NCBI GenBank assembly: GCA_036850595.1
Contig: CM072170.1
Location: 11,128,303-11,192,302, forward strand
Direction of reading: 5' to 3'
Source of the DNA: Rhyacichthys aspro
Lineage: Eukaryota > Chordata > Actinopteri > Gobiiformes > Rhyacichthyidae
DNA: 64,000 nucleotides
Shown: piece by piece, positions 45,470 to 59,399 of the stretch
Numbering within the stretch: position 1 is the stretch's first letter
Layout of the letters: each line of letters begins with the position of its first letter
Translations under genes and position numbers: made by a program
The notes under the pieces: generated by a model
Told to the model about the DNA's origin: nothing
Seen by the model: the letters and a program-made list of their open reading frames with translations, nothing else
The model's database searches: none

Positions 45470-48400
45470 TCAACAAACAAGTTGAATTTGCCATTGCTGA
45501 AAACATTCTAGTTCTAAGCATGCTGGCATAATATGAGCTCAATCTATACAATTTCTTATATTATTAAACGGACAGCTTAAACTTTGGTGTGGCATTGGCT
45601 AAATATAGTGTCCTGTTGGTAGAATTGGAATTCTAGTCAAAGGACACGGAAAATATGTTTTCTGGCTGAAAGGAAAACTCTGACCCCTTCACACCTCACA
45701 TTAAAATCCAGAATGAATAGGTTCTCTTGTGTCCATCTTTAATGCAAATGCCATATACAGGTTCATACTTTGCATCAATCACATGCCAAAGCACCACTCA
45801 TAGAACAAGAGTGTGATTATGTCTGTATTTGTCAGTGATCATTAATGACGTGTTTTATATGACACTGAGTCATTAATGAGAAAGATGAACCACATTTGAT
45901 TTATAATTATAAATCACAAAAAGGAAAATAATGTACTCAGTGGATCTTAACAAAAAACAGTGGCTTATACACAGCCAAATGAAATGTCTCTCTCAATACT
46001 TCTAAGTATAGAAGTAAACATTCAGAAAAGAATAAGTGGAGCAGGCCACGTGTGTTCAGATAGCTACAAGATGGATTAAACTCAAGGTCTAAAGTGTCTA
46101 TAGGAACTTAATCTCATAATTATCTGTCTCATCCACAGCCATAGCTCTTATCCTGGTTTGTGTTGGATAAAAGAAAGGCACATATTTTTGAAAATGGGGA
46201 TTTGATAGATTAATGTTTGGCACTGTAGTTCCCAATAATACTTCCTTAACCTTCTTACAAATATTGAACTCTTCAAGTTCATAACGTCCCTATTGACATT
46301 GAGTCCTTTTTAAGCACTTCTCTTTAAATCTGCCTCATAACTTTTTCCCTCATGCTCTGTTTTGGAACTTTCCTTTTCTTTCTTTGACTTTTAGCTGTTT
46401 ACTGCAAACACGAGTGTACCAGCAGTGACCTGGCCTTTTGACGAGTACACTGGCAACATAGACCACGGACGTGCTCGTCTTTAGCCTGCGGAGAGAGTGT
46501 CGTCGTGGTTTTCTGAGAACAATGTGATCCGTCCTTGAATCCACCAGTTCGGGTTTTAGAAATTACCTTTTGAGTGACGGGGCTACACTGTTATTAACTG
46601 AACGGAAAAGTATACATTACATTGTATGGATTTGCCAGTGGTAGCCATGGAAACGTGCTGAAAAGGCTAAATATAGTGACAACAGCTACTGAAGTTGATA
46701 AAAGCCTTGACTTTCATTCACTATGAACAGAGGCGTCATTATCCATCCAGTGCTGTGAGTGGAAGGACCCTCTGCACTCATATGGTAATTTATGGTCAGG
46801 CTGCATAAAATATAGGGCAGCACAACCAAACACATGAAACAGTCATGGTTAAAGAATATATGAGCCCACAATCAGGAAATGGAAAATTATGCTAAGTGAT
46901 TACCAAGCTAAACCAAAATATTGCATTTTAATGCTGCACCCTCCTGCATCCTGGAAATTTGATGTCGTAGTCATTATTTAAAACATCTTGTCTTTTTTGA
47001 ACATTTTTTTAAAAGTGCGTGTCTTATTTACAAGATTTAAAAGATTCTGAGACATGCACACCAATCATAAATCTTGTTTGCCTGTGTGTGCGGAGAATGC
47101 TCAATCACTGGTAGCTGTTGTTAGCCAGGCCTTTGACATGTGAGCCTCCTGTGCTAAAGTCCAGTTAAGCCTTGTTTCCACTGGACTGGCACAGTACAGA
47201 TCGGGTCAGTCTGGGTCAAATTCTAGCATCAAAAGGTGTGTGAAGTGTCCGGAATAAGCGTACTGTACTGATAATGAACCCCGTCAATAGCCATTTCTAG
47301 CCTGGCAAACTAGCATATTAACCCAACCTGTGCCATAACCATCACTAGTTACCTTTTGCCTGTCTGTCATGCCTCATAACAAATATGGAAGTCAATATTT
47401 GCTCCGTAAACCCATTCTCTCGTCTTTTCGAAGCAGTTTAAATGCCGTCTTTATATGTGTACTTCCAACCTAGTCTTTTAAGAGCTCACATAACAAAGTC
47501 ATTCACAAATCGATTGAGCTGATCCATAAGACCGGTGCTGAGTGAGAGATTCCACCGTGCAAATCCCTCCCCGGGCACCAACGTCCCGGCGGATTGGTGC
47601 CACAAATGGGAGTGTTTGGGTGTGAGAGTGAAGTGGGTGTACACAGTCTCTCCAAAGCCTTAACCACAATGAGATTAGTGTCAGTCGGCAGCATTAATCC
47701 CAATAGTCTCCCAGCAGCACCAAGCTGGCCCACTGTTCGCTCAGGGAAAACACCACAGAGGGTCTGATGCGAGTGGGCTGGAGGGACTTAACCAAATAAT
47801 GGATTAATCAGATTGGGCTCAAGGAGGTGACGTCTTTTTGCATAATACATCAAGCAAAACAAACGCAGGAATATGAGGGGCACAATGGTGTCAGATGGAA
47901 CAGGCTCTAAAAGAAGGGTTGGGACGTTAATAGGGGTGTTTTTGGAAGAGGTGTGGCCCTAAAATTGCTTAATTAGATCACATTTCCATGATTATTAAAG
48001 AAGCGTGCAAATTGTGTTTGTATTTAGCCTTTTTTTACATTCTTACATCAGTGCAGCTGTAATGTCTGTCATTGGATTAGTGCAGCTATGTCCAGTTCAG
48101 TCAAAACCTCTCTCAAAACAAGACTTTCTTGTGATGAAGCTCTGTTCTGGCTCTGGTAGGCCTAACCACAGATGTGTAATTGCATGTAGAGAAATTCAAA
48201 TGATTGTCTAAATCTGATTAAAAGTGGAAAATGTATATAGATGTCTTAGTCCAACTGGAATGGCAGAAGTTCACATTTCTTTGATAATGCATCTTTACAG
48301 CCTAGTTAAACTGTGGCTGGACTTAGTGCTCTGAGCATGCTCCATGTATTGTAGAGTAACATACAAATACAAAAAACGACCAATGTTTAAAGTGATTCTT

Positions 48401-51400
48401 GCAAATTTTCAGACCACCGGCGAACTTGTTTGTCAGTTGTTTTGGTTTCTCACATAAAAAAAAGTTTGAAATGAAAAAGCTGGTCTATTCTAGCCTGTGA
48501 TGCGTTCATGTGCTCCGTGGAAGGTGCACTTATTGAGTTAGGAAGATGTTTTCTATCTTTGTTGTGTTCATGTGCCTGTAAAAGTGTTCAAGTTACTATT
48601 CATAAAGTCATTCACAATTGTCTGCTAGCCTCGTTTACAAGCATTTAACAAGTCAGATTTAATGTCAGATTAAATTCCTATAAGGGTAAATTCCTAGACC
48701 ACATGAACACAGCAATAGTCTGAGCGATAGTTCACTTTTCTTCTTTCCAAGTAAAGCCATGAACAAAGTATTCGTCCAGTTAGGTTGCACATAATCGACT
48801 AAACTGTGCATGTAAACATCCGCAGTGTTGTGAAGTTGTAGTTTACTCGTTGAGACATTTACACTTGGCTTATCAGTGTCACGTGTCAGAAATGTTTTAT
48901 GCCCCAAATCAGCATTTACATTTCAGTATACATTAGCACAAAACTATAGAAGTCAGAAGGCCAACATAGACCAGCTGTTCTTCAGGCGCCTTCAGTGTCA
49001 ATTCATGCTTTTGATAAACAAAGTCAAGATGTGGAGCTGACGTCATTTTCCACTCATGTGTTGAGTGTAAATGTCCAGTAAAGGAGTGATAAAGAGCCCC
49101 CATAGAGCATATACAGGGACAACCAATGTGACATTCACTGATATCATGAGCAGGAGCTGGGGTGGAGGTGGGTCGTGAGGGCAGGTGCAAAAGCAGCAAG
49201 CACTGGCTTCGATAGAGTAGCCTAAATAGAGCGCTGTGATGCTGTTATTCAGTAATAAACGTAGATGAGTGCTTGTGGACTTAGTTTGCGAGAATTACAA
49301 GCGATTATTGAACAAAGCATGTCAATTGTAACTTCCTCTAAAAAATCCCTTGAAAAGTAAACCTGCAACAGCCAAACAATGACTTTGTGCCAGTTGATGA
49401 GTCGTCATTTTTGACGTCACGGAGCACGGTTGCAACAATACTAAACATTACGGCATGGCTATTTATACAATAACAACACAGTGTCAAAGAATCATTATTT
49501 CCACCTCTGCACATAGTAGGTTCATGCACTCATTGACCTATAGGACTCAATATAGGTTTTTTACATGTAAGATTTTTTTAGTTAATATAAAAAATAAAGT
49601 CTGATCTTTCAGTTTTGGTGACCTTCAATTTGAAGGCACACCTATGTGTTTATTCAGACATCAACAGTACTTTTTGGCAAAGCTATAACTCTCTCTGTCT
49701 CTTGTCTACGCACTGATTCCCCACCAGAGACATCCCTCGGCGCGTGTCCCCTCCCTTCCCCTCCAACGCTGGTACGATCCAAAAGCCCGGCGGTTTGTTT
49801 GCTTGGGAAAGGAGAATATCCTCTGAGGTCAAGTCAAACAGGATGTGCTAGAGTGTGGTCCTTTGCTCCTATTGGCTCTTTGTAATAACGCACTCAGTAG
49901 TATGTGTGCATGCGTACGTGCACAGTCACTTCTGAGATACCATACCCAGCCACCACTCGCCCGGTTTGGCCAAATGCCTCACCGACAGACGTCCAGTTGT
50001 ATTTACCTTAAAGAGCAGTTTGTGATTAAAATAGTGTGCTTTGCGGAGACTTGTTTAAGTAAGACGTTGTGTTGGGAAAAGGTCAAACACTAAAACTAAT
50101 AAACATAAAGCGCTGTGTATGAAGACAGCACTTGGATGGTGCAATCAGAGGGAGAGCTGCATCAGCAAAGCAGCCTAAACTTGACTAGTTGAGTCTTTTC
50201 CCCTGATACTTTTCACACATTTACAGCCATCGTGGAGACATACTTCGTAAAAGAGCAAATTCAGTAAATCATGTGTTATCTTCTTATGATTAATAATAAC
50301 TGTATTTGCAAGTGCACATCATTTCTGAAGGTTTGACTCAAGTGAATGGAAACCCAAGTGTATAGTAACAGTAAATATAAATATTACACACAAATGTAGT
50401 GACAGACAAAAGGAGAGGATATGAAAAAAGGCCCAACCTTGGACTTAAACCTCAAATGTTCCATTAGAGACTGAGATGTGATGTATAGAGTAAGCTCTCC
50501 AAAAACCTTTGTCATCATCATTCAAGATGAGACAGATAAATTTACAGACAAATCATAGGATCTGTGTATAATGTATATTAAATTTTATATGCTTTGGCAT
50601 GTAATATAGTATAAATTAACCTTAACCATAATTTCTTATTCCAGTCAAAAGTAATGACAGCCACAGATGTACTGGAGCCTGCAGTTTTTGATGCCCTCCT
50701 TCTGGATGATGCCACCCACAGTGTTCCTATAATGTTATTACAGATGCATAACAATCTGAATCCATATCGTGGTTTGGGTTATGATAAGATCAGATCATAA
50801 TAGTATGTGTATGTATGGACCAAGTAAATGTCAGTAAATGTCAAATTCCAGGAGATGGTCATGAAATTCACATTTCAGCAAATACCATGTGACATTTGGT
50901 TATGGAGCAAACTGTCTCCTGGCCAAGGCATAATTTCCCTCCAACGATGCATCAAGTCATACTGTATATGGTTTATTATTGAAAAAGCAACATTGTAGTG
51001 TCCTTTAGAGATCATTCTGAAGAACTTTGTTGTAACTCAGATACTGTGAAAGCTGAATGTGCACTTATGAACTGTCAGTGTGGTGTGCAGCAGTCAGCCT
51101 GGAGCCGAGGACCGAAAGCCGCCTCAAGGCAAAATAGTGGTCACATGGAGCTGCCTTAAACTTATGACATTAGATTGATCACAAGGTTAAGTGAATGAGT
51201 CTGTTAAGCACTCATATTCTGAGCATTACTGCAGGTACCTCACAGAACCTGAGCTATGACCAGTAATAAAGAGTATTACAAGTGTGACTGTGACCTCAGA
51301 TATCAGTGTTACATGTTGTCATAAGCTCAGGTCAGCGATGACGACTCAGTCATTGCACGTTTGTTTTTCTTTTCTATTTGAAGTCCCACATTTACTTTTT

Positions 51401-52300
51401 CCTCGGTTGAATTCAATGGATGACGCCTGAAAGGTGAAATATGGGCTAATTATGTCATTGAAAGGTTATGGGTATCTTTTAAATGGGAACCTAATATGTG
51501 GGTGTGCATTAATGACATCACGGGTGCGCAGGATGACATAGTTTTGTGCAGTCATCTTTAAAAATCTGCCCTTTTTTGGTTGACAAAGGCCAGGGTTATT
51601 GTTTGGGAGTTTGGGGTCTATTAGAACATCCTAATAGGAGACCGATGGCTTGAAAATTGAATCAATTAGGAAGTGGAGGTCAGAGGAAATGACCTCAAGG
51701 TCAGTAACCCTTACCTCTTAGTCACAGGAAGCCACAGCGCTGTCCACCGGATCTGGCAACATGCTTCACTCTATAGACCGCTCGAAATAGCAGATGAGGA
51801 TAAAAAGCCTGTGTTTACATGTGTGTAGTAGGTCAGCGGTGGATGAACTGGCCTACTTGTTCACACATTGAAATAGCTTGTTTTTATATAGTAGAAATAC
51901 ACTGATAAATTCTACACAGCTTTACAATAAACAGTAAGACCTGGTTGTCCCTGAACTCTTCACTTGATATGCCTTTCCCATTTTGTTGTGGTGTTCCTTA
52001 AGTGTCGTTCTAGATCGGTGACTTACAAACCCGGCCAGCCATACCCATTCACTTTGCCAAAAAAACTCCTGTGAAATGGATCTGGAAACCTTCACAGCTA
52101 TTTCCACTTGTCAGAAACAATATTGATCCAGCACAACTTTTTCAGCTTGTCTGGTTTGTTGCACAAGGATTCACATTTATCTAGCTTTACCCGTTCTGTA
52201 ATGGCCTGTTTGTTTGGCTCTACGTCTCCGAATAGGCCTTGAAAGCACGATCTGCATAGCAACTGCGCTGGGAAAATCTCACAAAGCAAGTTGCCAGAAA
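45470..52300. other. intergenic stretch, no gene recognised
   Basis: AT-rich with scattered GC-balanced islands (47500-47860 with TAATCC and TAATGG homeodomain-type sites; 49720-49990). No exon set or known repeat family was identified. Confidence 0.5.
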
Positions 52301-55300
52301 GTTTCCTTGATGTTGTTTAGCAGCCAGCAGCAGCGGCGGCGGATTTAGTGACGTGAGGATGAGATGAAGGAAGTATGGAAGGAAAACTCCTGCGCTGGAG
52401 GATGAGACTAATGATATTTCTGTTTATCTGCGGAGATGGTCCTGAGGTATTTTTGGACGGCTGCTGTTTTTTCCTCCGTAAATTCCAGGTTCCGGCTGTT
52501 TTGCCTTCTCCCTGTTCCCAGCCTGTGAATGCAGGGCCACTTCCTCTCCCTGCTTCCTATTCTGAGCCTCTGATTGCATGTAGGTGGGGGTTGCGCGAAG
52601 GATAGAGACGCTGCGTGTGTGTGTGTGAATATGAAGGAAGGAATGTTGCAATATGTATTTTTCAGTCAGTCGGTCTGGAGTAATGAAAGCGTCTCGGCCG
52701 TTGGGTGTGGAGGATGTAACCATTAAAGAGATCAGCATGTCAACTGTTCCCCAAGTGCTGCTTTCTGCGATCCAGCTGGCCATGGGAGGTGTGCGTGTGC
52801 GCTGTGTGTGCACGCCATGCCCTACGCGCTCCTCGCAGCAAGAAACAGACAGATGGATCGTCGAGCCTGGCTTTTCTGATCCTACTGTACACGTCTGCTC
52901 CAGGCCAATTACTTTGAAATGACCTGCTTTTAATGTAAACCAATAGAGCCACAAACATCTCTGCACAGTTACACGCAATCAGTGGCAATTATCTGCAGCT
53001 TTCTGATATCTATACAGCAATAAACATCACGTAAACAATACGACGCAGTTCATCTCAATTCAGACACTGCAATGTTAGTTTTGGCTAGTTTTGTGAAACA
53101 TTAAGTTTGATATTTTGGATGAAGGTTATTGAGCTGGATCATGTTTGCATTGCTATCACATACAGATGCATTTTTCAAGACGATAATCACCTATTTTATT
53201 GTAAATGTACAGAGTACAGTTTTTGTGCTGAAAGTCAGTTCTGGTCTCACATTCTAGCATTTAATGTATGGTGTCCCTTAAAGGTGTAAAATGTTATGTA
53301 AAGAATATGGAATCAGTCAAATCTATGTTTTCAATTATGCATAATTAGACCTACTTAAAAAATGCATTTGTCTGGCTTGGAGAAATAGTCTTGTAAAAAG
53401 CTCCAAAAACCCATGATGCCATTTTAGTTTTACTACTTCCTTTTCCTACAATGGCCCAGAGTAGACAAACTGAGCACTACTGGAGAAACACATTCATGTT
53501 TTTTTTAAGCACTCAGTTGATTTTGATTCAATTTTTAAAGTAAGTTTAATCACTGTCAGACCTATTTCCACTGGGTTTGCTCACAAACAACAACATGTTC
53601 CTGTACAACAAAATCTGCACACCTAAAACGTCATTTCACTGACTCACAGGGCACATTGCAGACTGGCATTGACTTTATTTGCCAGTTTCTAAGAAGATAA
53701 GGTCTATTGTATGGTAACGAGCTATTGTTTTTCCTTAGGTAAACGTCAGGCGTTTGTTGTACTGTACACGACAAATGTTCCCTTTAAGCCTTCTGATTGT
53801 CCGCTGAGTAATGTAAAGTGCAGTTCTATCTCTCTGACAAACGTTTGCAGTAGGTGACCCAGTGGGTGAAAGGAAAGGCAGCAGGATCTGTCGTCTGGTC
53901 GAGCAGCTCCTTGTTGACATAACAACAAAGACACAAGGTGTCCCTCGCCTCTGTTTATTACACAACATGCTCCCTAAATCGCTGTTTTATTGGATTTTTA
54001 CTGAGTGTAGTTTTTAACCTATTGGCTGAGCTAGCATTTGAGGCAGGTGTGTGGAGCACTGCTGGATTATTTTGTAAACCCTCTAATTTTTTCTAAACTG
54101 CACACAACAGGATGAGTGATAAAACACAGTAGTTCCCTGCTTCTGATTTATGGCACTGCTTCTCGGTACAGTTTATGGTAGATTTGTAAAAACAATTGTT
54201 TGTATCGCTTCCAGCTCTCTTCCTCTGAGGAACTTTTGGGGAATATTTGGACCGACAGCTGAGATTCTTAAACTTGCTTTTTTCATTCCTGTTCTATCTG
54301 TACAGGAGATAGATGCTGTAACATTTGCAGGGGATTATGAAAAATGTTTCTCCTCGAGACAGCCATAAGCTTTCTTCTTCAAAAAGATTTATTCTTATCC
54401 TCTCTCTGTATCTGACAGTTGTCTGGAACTTGCAGCTGAAAGCCGAGCGATAGGGGTGCTTATCTGTGTTTAGACTATAAATGTTTATGATATTTTAGAG
54501 AGTAGCAAAAAACAGACAGAGGGCGCGTGTGAGTGTGCTTGTACAATATATGAGTGCGCATGAAACCTTGGGTGTTTTTGAGGCTAAACCGAATAAATAG
54601 GCAACTCATCACTTTAAGATGTTTATTTACAAGAGTAGAAGGCATTTGTCTTTTCCTGGACTCATACATCAATATGGCAGATGTTTCCTAAAGGATGCAT
54701 CACGGGGCCTTTCAAATGGATTCACAAACTACCTTAATTGCTGTTTGTTTTGTCTCCCTGAGCCCCCACTACCCCTCGAGCCCGAGTCTTGCGTCAAACA
54801 TCTAAGGAGCATTTTCAAGAACAAAAAGGAACTCATATTGCCGCTGCGTATTTGGCTCTGGGACACACAGGGAACTGGGTATTGTTTCCACAGCTTTTAT
54901 CCATCCACCATTTGATCTCGGCCTCTTCCACAGTTCAAAATGAGCTTGTGCTTTTTGAAATTTGGGCTGAATAGTGAGTCCCATTGATGAGAGTGGTGGT
55001 GTTTTTCCATAATGCCTGGGATGGTATTGGGCACTGATAGGATATCAAGCACACCTAAGTGCTTCCCTTTCCTCCCTCTCTTTATTTTCTTTCCTTTTCT
55101 CTGCAGCCTCTGCCTCTCTATCTGGCACCCCACACATGCTCTGTGTCACGTCCTGTGCAGAAGAACAGTCCTACCTTCGCTGGAAGGCACGGCGAACACT
55201 GCCGTAGATCAATCGTCTGTTCGTGTGGACTGATGGGAAGCTTGCAGAAAGATTTACTGTGGATTTTTTTTTTCTTCAGGAGACAGCCAGATCTATTTTT

Positions 55301-56850
55301 CTTTCACTTTGCTTGTTGTCCAACCATTATCACCCTAAACACTACCCTACTTTTTCATTTCCAAAAGAATATACTGTAATTACTGCAATGCATGGAATAT
55401 ATATTGTCCTTCCTTGTGCAGCCATCTTTCAGGTCTCAACACTATCACTGCTATTGCTAGAAACAATACAGTGCTATACAGCCAGACCCATTTACGTTAT
55501 TAGCAAAGTGAAGTGGGTCTGGAACCCCTCTTATTCAATCAGATTTTCTTTCAAATCAATCCTACCTGGGCTTTTTTCACGCTTTTGTATCTCTGATTGG
55601 TTGTATGTTTTCAAATTGTGTCCAGAGGCAGTTTCTTCTTTATGTTGGTACTGCCTCCTGTTTAATCTGCTTCCATTTGTTCTACCCCATTGAAATCATG
55701 GAACTATGGCCCATGGCCTCCATATTTTGGATTTTGCTCCCCAGTAATACCAAAGACTTAAAAAATAGCTTAGAGTTAAGGGTGGAATAAAATTGCATTT
55801 GTGATGTATCCAAAAAATATAAAGTGAAGCAAACATTTTGAAATGTCACAAAAAGTAAAATCATTACTCCAAGAAAAGGGTACAAAAAATACTAACTATT
55901 TTTAATTTTACATGAATACCTTGATTAGTGAGAATCTTCAAAGATTAGCTTTAAAAAAAAACACTTTTCTTGAGTCCTGTGTGGATACCAAATGCTTCAT
56001 ATTTCTTATGACTTTCTTGCCATCCAACAACATAGACGACAACAAGTACTGGTTTTAATACAGGCAGTGAGAGTCAGGCAGAGAGGACTTTGGCAGGACC
56101 AATACATCCCAGAATTAGCGCTAAATCCTTGCAACATTGCTTAATAGTGTTTTAGTGGTAAGTCATGTCTTTTCAAAAAAACAGTTTTATCTTGATTTAT
56201 CATAACCCTTTGCCAAATAAAATTGTGCTAAAACTGGCAAGAACCCAGTGTTTAGTGAACATAATTATTCCATTCATGTCACTCATGGAGCTCCATAAAG
56301 TTTATTGTCAAACCTAGCCACATACTTCTGTACAGACATATCCAAGAAAAACAGTGTCATCACTCAAGTTTGGGAGGTACTTTATATTCAGACCTGTCTG
56401 AAAATTCTGGCAAATGCTGCAGAGGCTTGACAAGGACCTGTGAATAGAACAAGCTCCGTCCTGACTGGCATCTCAGAGATAGAAAGCGGGAATGAATGAA
56501 GAAAGTGAATATTTGAATAGAGTTATTTTGCTGACATAATAGTTTTTGATTATTGCATGAAGAGTTTGGGAACAATGTCATGAAAACTTAAGTACTGTGC
56601 ATTAATTGGTATAAAAAAACAACAATCTGAGCCGTTTTCCACAAAGATTCCAGTAGATCTGTTTCACTCTTATTCCCATTCTGTCTGTTGTTTTAAAAAG
56701 TTCCTTGTTTTTATGTCTCTTTATTTTATATTTACAGACCTCCAAGCTTTACATATCTTGCTGCTATAGTTACTCTGGAGTGTAGTAGCCACAATCTGAC
56801 AAAGCTAATATTCAATGCCTGTGTACGGCATGTGTTTAGTCCTAATTAAA
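52300..56850. other. intergenic stretch, no gene recognised
   Basis: A GC-richer block at 52320-52900 includes a short TG run near 52615. The open frames here, up to about 180 codons, show no known domain and no splice context. Confidence 0.5.
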
Positions 56851-56867
56851 TCTTTGCCTGGTGTATG

Positions 56868-57400
56868 ATGGGAGTCAGGGATGTTTATTTAATGGTGTTT
56901 TGTGATATATACCTTAATACCTGTGAAGTCTGACAGTGAGATCTACACTGGCACTGTTCATGTCTTGCTTGGATTTTCCTGCCAATATGGCGGATAGAAT
57001 GCACTGTGACTGGAGCTATATATATTTTCAAGAGAATAAATGGAATAAATATTCTGGGCTATCTGGATAGGATAGTGACACTATAAAGTTGCACTGAGCT
57101 CTTAAATAGAGCTCTGCATGATGTCACATAACTCTGCATTTGACAGTTTCCTCCATGTTGGCAGGCACTATGTCGGTACTACGCTACTGAAAATGTACAA
57201 AAGAAATTAAAGCTGGTAATACCGAGGTACTGTAGGTGAACAATGTTATCTCTCAGTGGTCTCAGTTTCTTTAATAAATATATTCCCAGGGCATTATTGG
57301 GCGGGGGATGTTTATTTTGTAACATTTTGTGACATATAGCTTAATAACTGTGCATTTGTCACCCTCCTTTGCCTGCCAATATGGTGGATAAAAGCATTAG
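56868..57400. repeat. diverged direct repeat pair
   Basis: The stretch around 56870-57000 (GGATGTTTATTT, GTGATATATACCTTAATACC, CCTGCCAATATGGCGGATA) recurs at 57300-57400 (GGATGTTTATTT, GTGACATATAGCTTAATAAC, CCTGCCAATATGGTGGATA). A shorter third relative may lie near 57115-57175. The family is unknown to me. Confidence 0.7.
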
Positions 57401-57419
57401 AAGAATTACACAATTTACA

Positions 57420-59200
57420 AAGATCTGAATCTGCTGTTTTTACTGTGAGGATTCCTTCTTGTCATAGTGATTAAAAATGTTTGCTTCTGGCTCCATAACA
57501 GCTCTAAGACTGTCTCCGTGAAAAAGGGCCAAAGCAGTACTTTAGCTCACACTACAGTTGGAATAGTTCGACACAGGAGAGTATTTTATGGCCGCCGCAG
57601 CCCCTCACCCTCTCAGTGGCAGTGATTCATGTGATCGAGAAGAGTGTGGGAGGGGAAGTGGGGTGGAAGGAGAGGAAAAGAGGCAGGAAGTAGGGGGGAA
57701 AAGCTGGTCTATCAACGAGGCCTGATAAAGGAGAGCCACAGGAAACGGCTGAGGAGGATTTTCCACGATGTCGCACAGAAGCCCTGGCACTAGCACACAT
57801 ACATAAGCATTATTTTACCCCTTCCCACCCCCATCCCACCTAATCCTACACAAACAGGGCCACCCACGCCCACACATGGGTGCCGGCAGTCCCCCCTCTG
57901 CCCAGAGTAAGCCTACAGCATCAAGCCTGTCAATCAGTGTTTTAAGTTGATGGGCAGATCTGTCAGCATGTTCTTATCTCCCTTTCTGGCTGCACCTGCT
58001 CCATCAGGGCATGGTGCCAGCTCCCATCCCCGGCCTCTGATTGGCTGGCTGCAGGCTCACAGGACTATAGGGCATGTTGGCCAATAAACAAGATGAAAAG
58101 GCAGTATACACACAGATAGACGTGAGGCCCTCATCTTTGTCTTAATCTGCAACAGGACACATGAGCTGATTTATGCCACGCGTCTGATCTCAGATCAAAT
58201 CTGCTCAAATACAGTTGTGCAAATGGACTTATCCCTGACATGTGGAAATTTATGATGCCACATTTAAAACCTGCATTAAAAGATTCTCAGCTCAGTATGG
58301 AAAGATTTTCACTAAAACTACTAAACAGCTTGCAATATTGCACTCTGCTGCAAAAACATGGGGGTAGAACAAGATTTTTTATTCAAGCTCTCTGAAAAGT
58401 AAATGGGATAAGCTGGACCTACATTAAAGGGACTCACTACATAAGGAGCCAGTTGCAGAAGAAAATGAATGAAGGAATGATTAATGAAGCAAGAGCCAGA
58501 TGATTCTGTCAATTGCAGCCACTGTAGTTAGTTGTGACGTAGTGGACTCCAGAAGTAGATTTGAAACAAAATCCACTTTTACCATATTCCAGTAAGACTT
58601 GAATAAATGCAAACAAAAGAAGACCCACTCTGCTTTAATTCCATGTTCCATTATAGAGGAGAGTACTTAATGCATAGCTTAGTTTATCATTTATCAGTCT
58701 TTCTTCTTCATCTGACTGTCTTCCAGTTTTCATTTTTTGCCTGAGTGAAAACTCTTGATTGCCCAGCAGCATATAGCTCCACCTTCTAAACACAACGTTG
58801 GAACCATCAACAGTTATTTACCTGTACTGACCATGGAAACACCGTATTGACCCAACATGCACCACACAGTGAAACATGTCTTTATGTCTCATTGCATGAT
58901 TTGGAATAACTCGTAGTCATAGATATTGTATTGTTTTTCTTTGGTACATTTAAACTGAGCAAAAATCTTGATTAATGAAGAACTGTACAAATAGCAGGTG
59001 TATGTAAATTTCAGGCTGTGTTAATGAAAGGTGTCCAGAGGGAACTTGGCCCGACTCCAGCTGAGCCTGAAAGTGCTGCGACCAGGCGTGTGTGTGTGAT
59101 CTGAACATGTTTGTCCCATACTTGGACTGGGAGGGGTCCTTGTTTTCCCTGCGCTCTTCCCTTTGGTTACACTGTTGTTTCCCATGCAGCAGGCACCCCC
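57420..59200. other. intergenic stretch without recognised feature
   Basis: A purine-rich part at 57620-57720 and a GC-richer island at 57780-58080, otherwise AT-rich. No gene seen. Confidence 0.5.
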
Positions 59201-59209
59201 CTCGTACGC

Positions 59210-59365
59210 AGCACATCCCCATTAGGAAGGCTGTTGCCGCGGACCCAGGAGGAAAATCAATGCCGCCAAGACCTTGCCTCTCTTCCTATGGCGCGGTCGT
59301 TAGGGAAATGGAGAGGCACTTCCATCTGCCGCTAACGACGTCTTTAGGCCTGTTTGTCTGTTTTC
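59210..59365. promoter_or_regulatory. candidate conserved element with stem-loop
   Basis: GC-rich block in AT-rich surroundings. Perfect inverted repeat GTCGTTAG/CTAACGAC (59296-59303 and 59332-59339) encloses a nested ATGGA/TCCAT (59308-59312 and 59321-59325). It could be an enhancer palindrome or a structured transcript. No function is known to me. Confidence 0.25.
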
Positions 59366-59399
59366 CATCCAGTGTCAGCTGATACAGATATTTTTTACC

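Noticed and set aside
52424..52978. 184-codon minus-strand open frame
   Set aside because: No recognisable domain, low-complexity parts, no splice or promoter context, and overlapping frames are equally open.
55223..55693. 156-codon plus-strand open frame
   Set aside because: Composition follows the T-rich DNA (Phe, Leu, Ser); no family resemblance and no exon borders.
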